NCBI GenBank assembly: GCA_032719365.1
Contig: CM064863.1
Coordinates: 23,569,137-23,633,136, forward strand
From: Prinsepia uniflora
Taxonomy: Eukaryota; Streptophyta; Magnoliopsida; Rosales; Rosaceae
Direction of reading: 5' to 3'
Length of the DNA: 64,000 bases
The translations under genes and the position numbers were made by a program. Of the stretch, positions 34,101 through 44,729 are shown piece after piece. Each line of letters begins with the position of its first letter. Position 1 is the first letter of the stretch. A model generated the notes under the pieces. It searched no databases. It was not told where the DNA came from and saw only the letters and a program-made list of their open reading frames with translations.

Positions 34101-34431
34101 GGTTGAGCAAACGTTTTGGTTACTTGTTTTTGTGGCATGCATACGTTTTTATTGGAGGGCATAAATGTCTTATAAATGTATTTGATGAACTTACTGGTTT
34201 TTGTCCACTCACAGCTTTTGGTTTTAATGCCCTTCAGGTTGATCACGGATGCGATTGCAGCAGAGACTGTGACATTGCACATCTCCTCCATCGATCCTTG
34301 CGCACTCTGGATGCCCCGTTTGGGCAGTGACTCTTGGTTATCCCTGGTCCGACACCCCTTGTTGGACGGGAGCAGGGCACATTCCACGGTAATCCCGGAG
34401 GGATTGGGATGGGTCCTGTCATCTGTGATAC
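31157..34431 (+). mobile_element. solo LTR, subfamily 1, nested
   Basis: 3275 bp, TGTAACGACCCGTCCCG to GATGGGTCCTGTCA, flanked by TCTGT (31152-31156, 34432-34436). Its centre carries about nine units around CGGGCC-GGGCCCAGTTGG (33197-33480) in place of the GAGTTTAAAGACTC module. Confidence 0.87.
33197..33480 (+). repeat. CGGGCC..GGGCCCAGTTGG minisatellite inside LTR
   Basis: About nine imperfect units spaced roughly 30 bp apart, each able to form a small GC-rich hairpin (CGGGCC with GGGCCC). The apparent open frame at 33116-33463 is an artefact of this repeat. Confidence 0.75.
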
Positions 34432-34490
34432 TGTTGACTTATTGTATAGTATGTTGTATCGTACGTTCTCCCTGATCTGACAATGTATGT

Positions 34491-37400
34491 TGTCAGGACC
34501 CACCCCAGTTCCACCCCGAAAACCGAGGTAAATCCTGCTCCCATCTGACAACCCAGAATGAAAAACCGAAAATACCCTTACCGCAAACCACAAATACACT
34601 GTCAGACGCAAGAGAAATGTAATACAACCCAGAGTCAAAACTATACAGAGCATAGTACTAAACTAAGAAAATCAAAAACCGATAAACAAAGTCCACGCAC
34701 AACGGAAAAATGTAAACCACTCCGGGAAACTCTCGAATACTCTATGCCTCCGACGCTGCCGCAACGTCTAACCCCCGCGCTAGCTCCACGACCTGGAGGG
34801 CAATTAAAAACAGAAGGTGTGAGTGGACCATAAAAAATAAAAGTTTCGAAAACCGTTTAATAACCAAACCAGGGTTTTAGCCCTCCGTTTTGAAAACATA
34901 CATGCATAACCCATTAGTTGGAAACAGTTATAAATCACATAAGGATCGTCATAAAACCAGTTTTAGAATCAGCATAAAAACAGTTATAGAAATCACGTCA
35001 AAAGCATCATAAAACCGTATCATAAAACATAAAACCAAGCTTTCATTATCTGATCAAACCTACTGGACCTATCCGAGTCTTTAAACTCCTGAGTCTTTAA
35101 ACTCAATAACCAGACCTCAATAATCCGAGTCTTTAAAATCCGAGTCTTTAAACTCAACAGGCCTACGGGGGAAAATATCAGTATATCCGAGTCTTTAAAC
35201 TCCCGAGTCTTTAAACTCAATCCGGGTCTTTAAACCCAATCTGGGCCCGTCCCCCGTCATGTCACAATATCCGGATCTTTAAACCCAATAACCAGATCCA
35301 GAAAATCCAATCCAAAACCATTTGAAAACCATTCTAAAGCCATATCTAAACCCGAATCCGAAACCACTGGTCTGACGCCATTCCGGCATCCAGAACTGTC
35401 ATTCCGAACCCAAATCTGGAATTCCACTTTTCAACTTCAAAACCAAATTCCGCTTTCCGAAATCCGATTCTAAAACCGAAAACCTTAATCATCGAAATCA
35501 TGTTCCAAAATCCCTTTATAATCATTGAAAACCATTTATCGTTTGAAATCCCAAATCATGGCATCGACATCAGAATTCAAATCTTTCTCGTAAAACGTGC
35601 TAAAAAACGAACTTCCTTGAAAAACGTGTAAATACGTAAAACCAACATAGCAGAGTCAATAATCATAAAATCACATGTAAAACCATAAAAAAATTATAGA
35701 AAAGCAGTTATGCATGCTTAAGTATAAGGAAGGGGTCCACTCACTGATACTGGGCACGTCACTTGCGTCCCGTGTGTCCCGTACGTTTCTCAACTTCCTC
35801 GGGGATTCTCGATCCTGTCAACAGTCACCAAAATACGTTACTAACACATCTACTAAGGTCCTCTTAATTTTCCCCAATTTTCCCGAACTTCTAAACATAA
35901 CAAACCGAGACCCTAAACCTTCAACCTAGTCGAACTAACCTCAAACGACGTCCGATTAACCCGAAACCTATCCCAAAAGATCCGTTACAACCTCTAAACC
36001 AAAAACTCAGTTGGAACTTTCCCCAGAAAATACACCACGCGCCCCCACGCGCCGGCCAAAGTCGCTGCGCGTCGGCCTCACGCGCCTGCACACAGAGTAC
36101 TGTTCATCGTCTTCCTCAGCTACTCGACCGGTCTGAACCGGCGAGAGCGGTTCTCTGCCGTCCGTCCACCATTTCTGCTCCTCTTTTCACCAAACTCTCC
36201 GTCCTCTTCCCAGTAATCGATTCCCCTACTCCAAACACTTCAACACAATCTCTAACCCGTCGTCCCTAGCTCGAAACAAAACCCGTTCAATCCCCTGTTT
36301 TTTAATCCGACCACCTGCACACTTCCCCTTCACGGCTTAGACACCAAAAGGTTCCTAAGGACCTAAGGAATCAGTTAGCACCTACCAGACCCCTCGACTC
36401 GTACTAAAAAACCACGACTTTAAGTTTGAACCCAAACTGAAAAACAGAGAACACTATAACTCACCAACGTTCTGGCCTCCGCCGTGCAATCCCCCGTCAC
36501 GGCTGCACAACCAGTAGCTACCTAGGACCCTAATGAACTCACCAGATCTCACCAAACACCTCGACTCAGCCCCTACCGTCACAACTATCGATTTGAACTT
36601 CCACGGCAAAACAGAGCAAGTATACGGGGGGAAGAAATTACCTGTGCTCAGGCCGCCGCCGTGAGCTCCACCGTGGCTATGCGACCCCTCTAAGCCTCCT
36701 CCGTCCTCTGGACACCACCACCAGCCTCAATTGGTCAACCACGGTAGCACCACCACCCAACACCCTCTCTGTTTCTCTGGTTTTTCCCGTGAACTCAAAC
36801 ACTCCTCACACCCTTAGACTCATTCGAGCTGCCCTCACAACTCATTCACTACCTCCCTCTCGATCTCTACTCACTCCCTCAGTCACCAAAACACACCAAC
36901 ACACCCGGCCAACTCTCAATTTGTCTCAATCTCACCCTCTGTTTCTCTCTTCTTCGAACACGATACATAACCCAAATAATTGGGACCGTGCATACGTCTA
37001 GAACCCACTAGAGCAACCCCACGTGTCACCATCCCCTCAGCCCTCTCACAAATATCCCAATCTTCACTGTACACTTCTCCTGATCCTACTTGCACAAATC
37101 CCAATGCGCAAATGACCAAAATACCCCTGCGTGTGAGTCAAAATTAAGATTAGGCCATTGTTGTTCTAGACTTGTATCTCGCCCATCCAATGTCCGATAA
37201 AAACGTGCCGCCTACCGTTGAACTCAGGACGACGAGATCTACCTAACAGTCCTCGGTCTTCGTGTCAAAACCTCGTTACACGAAAAGTCAACTTTTCCCC
37301 CTATTTTAACCAAATTACGGTAATGCCCTCAACCTTCCGAACATCATAACTTCCTCCTCGGATGTCGGAATTGGGCGTGCCACCTGTCTACGAACTTTTG

Positions 37401-37591
37401 ACGTCCCGAACTACGTCACGGTCATTGGTCAATACCCAATTGACCGCCCGAACTAAAAATCAACTTTTTGCCCAAACTAGGGGCAAAATTGTCATTCTAC
37501 GCTAACGGACTCAAAAGTAGTCAACTAGATTAAGCTCACTAAGTCGTTCTAATCACTTCACCAATCCTAGCTCTCTGGACGGGTCGTTACA
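34491..37591 (-). mobile_element. solo LTR, minus strand, nested
   Basis: 3101 bp, TGTCAGGACCC to GACGGGTCGTTACA on the plus strand, flanked by TATGT (34486-34490, 37592-37596). It contains the inverted GAGTCTTTAAACTC module (35066-35290) and the antisense CACGCGCC block (36040-36090). Confidence 0.87.
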
Positions 37592-37697
37592 TATGTGATG
37601 TAGTTATTATGGTTATTTTGGTCATTTGTATTCAGGTGTCAGACGGGAGTAGAGTTCTTCCTGATTATCGAGGTGATAATCGGGGTGAGTCCTGTCA

Positions 37698-39560
37698 TCT
37701 AATCTGCAAAAACCTAATCAATCTGAGGCGTATTGCGTACTGTAGAATCGTCTTCTTATATGCACATAGGCTGACCTTGGTTAAGGTTGATTGGTAACAC
37801 ATTCGGGTTGATCACTGGTCTCCCATCACTAATCCAATCCTCATGATTGTTGGAAATTTCATTAAGACCAATCAAGTGGAGCACATCCCTTTGATTTGGT
37901 TCAGTATTACCCTCCTACATATGACATTATAGGCTGTAGGATAGTTTACCACAAGGAAAGTGGTGATTGCCACTATTATGCATGGTATAATGCGACAATT
38001 CCAATAGGCATCACTCGAGTCCCAAGAGAAACTTAGTTATGGTGCCATGACCCTATAAAGTTTGTTGTCTTTGATTCCAAGCTAACTAAAAGCATCCATG
38101 AAAAGGACTGACTGAACTTCCACAAGTATCCAAGCTACGTCAAAATTAGCCATCATCACTTGGATGGTTAGAGGATCATCATATAGGAAGATTACTCCTT
38201 GCTCTTCCTCCTCGAAAAAGATAATGGCTTCCTATCCTGCATTTCCCACCATTTTTCGCTCTACCAGATTCAATGTGGAAGATCTAGTCATTTACTTTGA
38301 CCGCCCAAATGAAGTTCTTTTTTGCTCAGTTGGATGTATAGGTCGAGGAGATTGTTAGACCATCACTGATGGTGTTCATCTAGGGATGGTTGGCGACTGG
38401 TCGCACATTTTCTAAGAATTGATTGATCTTCCCATCCCTGCTACACTAAACCCAAGTCTTTCGTGATTAATAAACTATCCATCTAAATCATGAATTGATC
38501 CAGGAATATCGCGTGAAGCTAATTGAAGGAGTTGATTATTTGTGACTAGGCAATATAACAATTTAGTGCAACCTCAGTGAGAGTAGAGCTTAAAATCAGG
38601 CATTGTACTCTATCTAGGACGTTTTTAAAAGCTACGGAAGACTGATAGCTGTTCATGTGTTACTAGGTCACTCTTTCTAATATAAAGCATGATCTTGAAA
38701 AGGGTTCATCTCTGTCTCATGTCGAGATTGCAAGATGCAATCTGTTAAAAGACCAATGTTAGCCTTCATTTTTGTGTGAGAGGCGATCTTAATCTTGCTC
38801 GCTTCTAATTCTCGAACCCGTTGCAAGAGTTCTTGAACCACATCGCCTCCCCCAAAGGTTTGGATTGTATTTCGATGCAGTCAAAAATGGGACAACGACC
38901 TCCATGGCTAATTCTCATCCCCAATTGCTTGGCTGTCACTTGACACTGTCGTAGAATCAGCGACATCTTGTAAAAGGTTTGAGTTTGCACATAGGAGTTG
39001 GTATTTTGCATGTAACATTGGACCTTTTTGCCACTCTACTCTCATCAAGGCTGGTCCTAATGGAGCGCAGCCTTCTTAGGATAGTGCAAGGAGATCAAGT
39101 TGCTCTGATCGTAGGATCATTGTGATCTCATATTTAGTAGCTCACGAGCATCGCGAAAGATCTGCATTCCTGAAAAGCCCACATCGCCAGTCTAGCAAAG
39201 AAGCATTCTTTAAATGGTTCTAATCGAGGGTGCTCTCAACAACGTGGAGCAAGTGCCCTTTTAATGGCTACTCGATGTTCCTTTCGCTCATCATACGTAA
39301 TTTTTGCTTTCAATTGCAGCATTTCTCTTCGAAAGTTCAGTCATCTCTTATCAAAGTATTTCCATCATTCTAAGCATTATCTCCAAAGTTGAGTCTAATC
39401 TATTTTTGTTTTGCTTGCATTATCTCCAAAGTTGAGTCTAATCTATTTTTGTTTTGCTTTCCTAAAAAACGAGTGTTGTTTAGCTTTTCAAGATTAACTT
39501 GCTTGGCCGACATTGTAAGATGGTGATATGTGAGCTAGTGAAAGTATTTAAGAAATTCTT
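37698..39560. other. low-repeat stretch upstream of the sHSP 3' end
   Basis: Not part of the LTR families. Apart from the decayed coding stretch at 37866-38111 and a short tandem duplication around 39366-39455 (TTATCTCCAAAGTTGAGTCT twice), no feature is recognised. Confidence 0.5.
37866..38111 (+). pseudogene. decayed coding stretch of unknown family
   Basis: The plus-strand frame reads 56 residues without a stop, including YYPPTYDIIGCRIVYHKESG and YYAWYNATIPIGITRV, then one TAG (38034-38036) and a further 24 residues to a TGA. The amino-acid composition is protein-like, but there is no start codon and the frame dies quickly on both sides. It could be a remnant of a plant transposase-associated or mobile-domain protein; I cannot assign a family. 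Confidence 0.35.
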
Positions 39561-39614
39561 TTATAAGAGCTTGTTCAGCACCATCAGTACTTGAAAAAAA
39601 ATTTGCACAATTGA

Positions 39615-40540
39615 TCACTCAACAGTGACATCCAAAATCTTAGAACTTGTGGTGGCTTTAGGAACAGTAACATACAAAACCCCATCCTTAACCTCGGCCT
39701 TAATCTTCTCGAACTGAATATTCTCCGGCAAAGCAATCCTCGTGCTGTACCTCCCATAGCTCTTAGCAGACCACTCTTCACCATTGTCGTCTTCCACCCC
39801 ATTTTCCTTCTTCTTCGCCGCCTTCTGCGCCTTCACAACCAACATTTTCTCCTCCACCCACACCTTCACATCCTCTTTGGTCATTCCAGGCATGTCGAAT
39901 CTCATCTTGTAATCACCCTCCCCTTCCTTGATCTCCCATGGCGTCCTTCCCCTTACGTACCCGCCGGTCTCGGCTGGGGCCGGTGATGGATACCCACCCG
40001 AATAGGCAAAAGGGTCATCCATAATCCTCTCCATTGTCTCCATCATCTGCTGCACCGTCCTCGCGGTCGGGAACCGGTCCCACAATCCTGTAAATATTTA
40101 ATTTTTTATTAAAATCAAAGTTCTTATTAAAATCTGAAACTTTGAATCGGGCTTTATTGGGCTTGTCATCAAATTAGTGATCAACTCCACAATCCTCCAA
40201 AAAATCACTACTTTTTCATAAAGATTGTAACTTTAAGGTGGGATTTCAATTTTTAATTTGGGTTAGTGAAAGATTTGTGATTGATTTATTTACCTACTGG
40301 CTGCGATGGGACGACTCTTTTCTTGGGCTGAACCTGCTGCTGCTGCTTAGTGACCCTCTGCAAGTGGTCAAGATTATCCCTTTCATTGCTTCCCATGGCC
40401 GTATGGATTAGGCTGTTCTTACCATAGCTGAAGCCGCCACCGTTAATCGGCTTAGAGAAAACAGGAGAGGGGACAATTTTGGTTCTTCTCCCAGATGACA
40501 ATGGGGGCAAAAGGCTCAAATTGGCTACGGCCTGAGACAT
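39615..40540 (-). CDS. chloroplast-type small heat shock protein (HSP20 family), two exons
   Basis: Exon 1 is 40294-40540 and exon 2 is 39615-40087. The intron, 40088-40293, has a GTAAAT donor and a TTTACAG acceptor, and the split glycine codon joins QPVG to LWDRFPTARTV. The product is 239 residues, a usual length for plastid sHSPs. ATP-independent chaperones of this family hold unfolding proteins during heat stress. The N-terminus is rich in Ser, Leu and basic residues like a transit peptide. A methionine-containing amphipathic segment follows (MMETMERIMDD, about 97-107). The alpha-crystallin domain runs from GRTPWEIKEG (about 129) through RFDMPGMTKEDVKV to EVKDGVLYVTVPK (about 214-226). Lysine- and acid-rich linker KKKENGVEDD lies at about 174-183. 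Splice sites, frame and motifs are all intact, so it is probably functional. A mitochondrial sHSP is a less likely alternative. Confidence 0.93.
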
Positions 40541-40700
40541 TTTGAAACCAAGCAGATGTTGGGCTTTGGCCTATTGGCAAAGTTGTAAGCTTTGTTGACC
40601 GGGGAACTTAATGAAACTTTCGGCGTCTGTTTGGTAGGTAAGAAATTCTCAGTAGAAAGTGAGGAAGAACTAGATTTGAGTAAGGAAAACGGGCTTTCCA

Positions 40701-40740
40701 GTATTTAAAGACAATTGTGGATATTTCTAGAAAAGGAAGG
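40701..40740 (-). promoter_or_regulatory. putative heat-shock promoter of the sHSP gene
   Basis: A palindromic TTCTAGAA (40725-40732) fits two inverted heat-shock pentamers (nTTCnnGAAn). It lies about 15-20 bp upstream, in gene direction, of a TATA-like CTTTAAATAC (reverse complement of 40701-40710), roughly 160-190 bp before the ATG. A second cluster of TTC/GAG-type pentamers follows at about 40743-40775. The arrangement is typical of plant HSP promoters; binding by heat-shock factors is inference. Confidence 0.5.
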
Positions 40741-40775
40741 CATTCCTCGCAGTTCTGGAGAAGTCGAGAAAGAGC

Positions 40776-41080
40776 GGGACGGGGTCGTTTTGTTGTCTTT
40801 ATTGCTCGCGTGGCCGCTGTAAATCTCGCAGGAACCACGCCCTGTTATCACACAAACAACACAGGGCACCTGGATACAAAAAATCGTACAGATGGCACCG
40901 AAATTTATCTTATCTACTTTAGGATTTATGTCGTATTTTATATTACAAAACTTGTCATTCAGAATTGGGTGTATTTACAATTTTACATGCATTTAAGACG
41001 ATTTAAGTTCTTAGATTCATCGAATTGATCTCAACAATACAAGTCAGGAAATTTGGTACTTGACTAAAATAACAGTTCAC
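40776..41080. other. intergenic sequence, no gene recognised
   Basis: Upstream of the sHSP promoter. No repeat family or domain seen. Confidence 0.4.
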
Positions 41081-41661
41081 ACACTAAACCAAATTTTTTC
41101 ATTTCGGAAGAAATGTTTTATTCAAATATTTTAAGGTAGTAGAAGAATAAATACTAGGTCTATAAAAAAATTATTAAACAAATATATTGATGAATTAGGC
41201 TTGATGGACATAATACATCAAGTCCAAGACCTATTTATAAACCCAAGGAACAAGTGGATCAAAGCCCACAATACCAAACAACCCTAGCAAGAGTTGTTCA
41301 TCAACTAACACGGGGACAAATTCCCACCATTCATTAGGAGGTCACGTGTCAGTTCCACAACAGATGCACAATAAATGTGCATTCTCCCACATCGTAATAA
41401 CTCATTATTTGTCCCTTACACACTCATAAAATGGGATTTATTTCTCAATAAAGGTAACTAAACTTTACTATTAACATATACTTGCAAATTATTGTTCACC
41501 ACATACTCCTCACACACACCGATCAAAGTATCCTTGGGCCTACACCATGCCAGTGCTCACCTCTGACCGATGACTAGACTACCGTCTTTTGATAGGTCAG
41601 ATCAAGAACATGTAGCTGAACAAAATTTCACCCTTAAGTTGGCACAATTGATGCATCAATA
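41081..41661 (+). repeat. possible decayed Tat-type LTR 3' part
   Basis: AT-rich sequence with CCTATTTATAAACCC (near 41228-41242) as a TATA-like box, lying directly before a primer-site-like motif and a decayed gag start. The order fits an LTR, but no partner LTR is present and the left limit is uncertain. Confidence 0.4.
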
Positions 41662-41662
41662 G

Positions 41663-41682
41663 TTTGACATCGTCTGTGGAAA
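41663..41682 (+). other. decayed Tat-type primer site
   Basis: TTTGACATCGTCTGTGGAAA resembles the TTTGGCGCCGTCTGTGGGAA sequence that follows the 5' LTR in Tat-lineage Ty3/gypsy elements. Confidence 0.5.
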
Positions 41683-41745
41683 TTCTGACTAAATTTGTCC
41701 ACCACTCTACCAAGCCGAGCACCACTCCCCTTGCTAGTTCATCAA

Positions 41746-41974
41746 CATGCAAGACCCAATGGGCGGAGAAATCACACCCGCACAAGGGAATCAGGGACCA
41801 AGGGACACCTTTCTAGACGTAACTTGAGTGCTGGAGAAGCTACAACGTGATATGGCCGAGATCAAGGCCAATAGGACCCAGTCCGAGGTACGATACCAGA
41901 TGCCGAGCGGTAGTACACCGACGTGGTAGATTGCAGCGAGCACGTATTAACAGAAACCGACCCTGAAACACCTC
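41746..41974 (+). pseudogene. decayed start of a Tat-type gag
   Basis: From ATG at 41746 the frame reads MQDPMGGEITPAQGNQGPRD, then a TGA, then VLEKLQRDMAEIKANRTQSE and a TAG. An ATG shortly after the primer motif and an acidic coiled-coil-like segment fit the N-terminus of Tat-lineage gag. The remainder of gag-pol is absent. Confidence 0.45.
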
Positions 41975-42029
41975 ATATGTTATTCCCCACCCTTTCTAAC
42001 ATGATATTGTCCGCTATGTGCAGGTGACG

Positions 42030-42245
42030 CCATGATGACACCATTTAATGCGTGGCAGGTGCCATGTAGTAGGGCACAATTGGTGTCACGTGGTAATGAT
42101 GTCAGTGTCTATCAAGTGTCACATGGTAAGTGGTCATTGGGCCACGTGGCAAGGGTGCCACTTGGCATGTGGTGGTTGGTGCACGTGGCACATGTCAATT
42201 GGTGCCATGTGGCAGATTGTGTCAAGTTGTCAATGACACGTGGCA
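42030..42245 (+). repeat. short degenerate repeats rich in CACGTGGCA / GTGCCA
   Basis: About eight imperfect units such as GTGTCACGTGGT, GGCCACGTGGCA, GTGCCACTTGGCA, GTGCACGTGGCACA and GACACGTGGCA at 20-35 bp spacing, including several CACGTG G-box cores. They lie just left of an LTR start. The open frames across this stretch follow the repeat. Confidence 0.55.
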
Positions 42246-42651
42246 GGGTCACGTCAACCTAGGGCTGACGTGTAACGACCCAAACTTTTAGCACATGTGA
42301 AAAATGAACATTTTACCCCTAAAGTCAACAAGTTGGCTTTTTGACCGGGATGGATTTTGATTTTTCCTTAAAAACTATTACGAAGGTCTCGGCCTTCTAA
42401 ATGCGTCGACAAGCGACATTTCAAAAACGGAATTCGGATGGTTTCGTTTTGGGTCTGAACTTTGAAGGGGTATTTCGATAAATTAGTTAGAAAGACATTT
42501 TGGTAATTACACTTGGGAGATTTTTTTATGGATTTTTTGGGAAGTGACAAGTGTCCTTATCTCTTAAGGAAGTGTGTACCGACTTTATGTATGTGTGTGT
42601 GCTGGTGTATGTGAAATATGTGTTGTGTGTTTGTGTGTGTTGGTAGTTCGG

Positions 42652-42654
<3 letters not shown>

Positions 42655-42692
<38 letters not shown>

Positions 42693-42770
42693 CGAGAGAG
42701 ACAGGGCGAGAGAGACAAAGAGACAAAGAGAGACAGACAGAGAGAGAGACAGAGAGAGAACAGAGGGAAA
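42655..42770 (+). repeat. (GA)n microsatellite
   Basis: A pure AG run at 42655-42687 followed by GA-rich imperfect repeats to about 42770, within the outer LTR. It creates serine/leucine-rich and arginine/glutamate-rich open frames that are not genes. Confidence 0.9.
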
Positions 42771-44729
42771 ATGAGGAGTGGAAGAAAAGAGTAGAAGGAA
42801 GAAAAATAGAAAAAATAAGGGTGGTTGAAAGTGCTCGACCCGAGACAAAATCGAGAAGAATTTTGTGGGTTTGAGTGGCACAATCATGTTTTCAAAGGGG
42901 AAGCTTGGGAACAAGCTTACTATCATCTTCCTCAAGTTCCTGCAACTTTAACAAGCCCTTGAGACATGATTTTGGACATTGGTATTGTAACGACCCGTCC
43001 CGAATTCCTGGATTAGATTAGTGACTAATCATGATTAGTGAGGTTAATCGGTGATTAGTTGAACGAAATCGGATGAACGATGCAAAATGACCATTTTGCC
43101 CTTGGACATGGGCAAAACGTTGATTTTTCCTTCTGGCGGTCAAATGGACTTTGACTGATGACCGTGACGTAGTTCGTGACGTCACGAGTTCATAGACAGG
43201 TGGCACGTTCAATTCCGACATTCGAGGAAAAAGTTATGACGTTTGGAAGCTTAAGGGCATTTTGATTAAAAGGGGCAAAATGTTAAATTTTGGACTGGGA
43301 GGTCCGATGGCCGAGGGCCGAGAACCGTTACGTAGATCGGGATGATATGAATCCGTAGACAGGTGGCACGTCGAATTCGGACGTTCGACGACGAAGTTAC
43401 GGTTCACGAAAGTTTAAGGGAACTATTGCATGTTTTACGAGATGTATGTCATTTGGCAGTTAGTGGGCGCAGATATTTTAAGGAGGCCCAATGGATGAGT
43501 GACAAGTGTCACTCATCCACTGGACATCGTTTTACATTCATGCATATCCTCCCTTCACTCTTCATCGATCATTCTTCTTCATTTCCCAACAAACCCGATC
43601 TCACCCATCCCAAACCAATCCAACCCAACCCCATTTGATCATGGTTGTGAAACCCTGAGAGTGAGAGGAGTGAGGGATGATAACGGTGGCAAGCAGGAAG
43701 CAACGCCGCCGTCGACGACGGCCACAAACCCGAGCACCGTACCCGGTTAGACCTAATTTCTTCTATTTTTCGATTTATGCATATTGGATGATTAGGAGAT
43801 GTTTAGTAGGATGTTAGGAAGGTTTTAAGATGAATTTGGATGGTAGTTAGTGGTTGAGAAGCCGTGGGGAGGTATTTGAAAATGTGGACCGTGAGGAAGG
43901 AATCAAACCGTTAGGATTTATACGTTTTCTCTTAGATTTCTTGATTAGAATGGATAGAAAACTTGAAAATAGGACTTTAGGGATTGGATTGGAAGCAAAC
44001 AAACGAAAAATGAGGATTGGAGAGGCTTGGGCCGGTCATGCCGGTCCAGTTCCAGAACAGGACTGAACCGGCTGGTTTGAACGGGCCACGGGTTGAAGAC
44101 GAAGGACTGTGCAGGGCGCGTGAGGCCCACACGCAGTCCATTCTTGGAGCGCATGCGGGCGTGTGGCCCATAATTTGGGAAAGTGTTCAACACGTGAAAT
44201 CTTCTATTCGATGTAACAAACATTTTGGGACTAGTTTCGTGTCGATCAGACACCGTTTCGATAATGTTCAGGGCATCGGAAGGTTTCAGATCGGGATTAA
44301 AAATAGTTAAAAATTCAAAAAAATTACGGGGCTTTAGTGAGAGGTTATTTAAGTAGTTAGTAACCTTCTATTACGATTTGGACAGGTTTGGGAGTCCCGG
44401 TGATTACGATTTTCCCAGTGAGGCTTACGACACGCAAACCGAGGCGGTTACATAGGACGGTTTGTGAGTGGACCTTGATTTCTAAACTGTGATGCATGCA
44501 TAAATGTTTTATATGGATTATGATTGTGATTATATGATGTTGATTTGGATGATTGTGATTTATATGATTTCACGCATTACGAGGCGATTTACGTGCTTGC
44601 ACGTAAGTCGAGGTTTTCCAGTTTTACACTGATTTTCCGTACTCGTGGTTTTGGACATGATTTCATGAAATGCTTTTGGAATTGAAAAAGTAAACTCGGG
44701 TTCGAGACCCCTTTGTTTCGGAAACCCTC

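Larger units (their letters stand above)
30429..37697 (+). repeat. plus-strand LTR fragment hosting two nested solo LTRs
   Basis: The middle-to-end part of a subfamily 1 LTR: GGCATGAGTCCC, the GAGTTTAAAGACTCG repeats (30596-30812), CCTCCAGGTCGTGGTGCG (31024), then ATGCTCTGT at 31148-31156. It resumes at 34437-34490 and finishes at 37597-37697 with GGGGTGAGTCCTGTCA. The 5' part is missing at the inverted junction near 30428. Confidence 0.7.

Noticed and set aside
40608..40838. 76-aa open frame upstream of the sHSP gene on the minus strand
   Set aside because: Lies across the promoter region with the TATA-like and heat-shock motifs. No domain, and it is not in frame with the sHSP.
42557..42935. 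Serine/leucine-rich and Arg/Glu-rich open frames of 66-116 aa
   Set aside because: Direct translation of the (GA)n microsatellite and its surroundings in an LTR.
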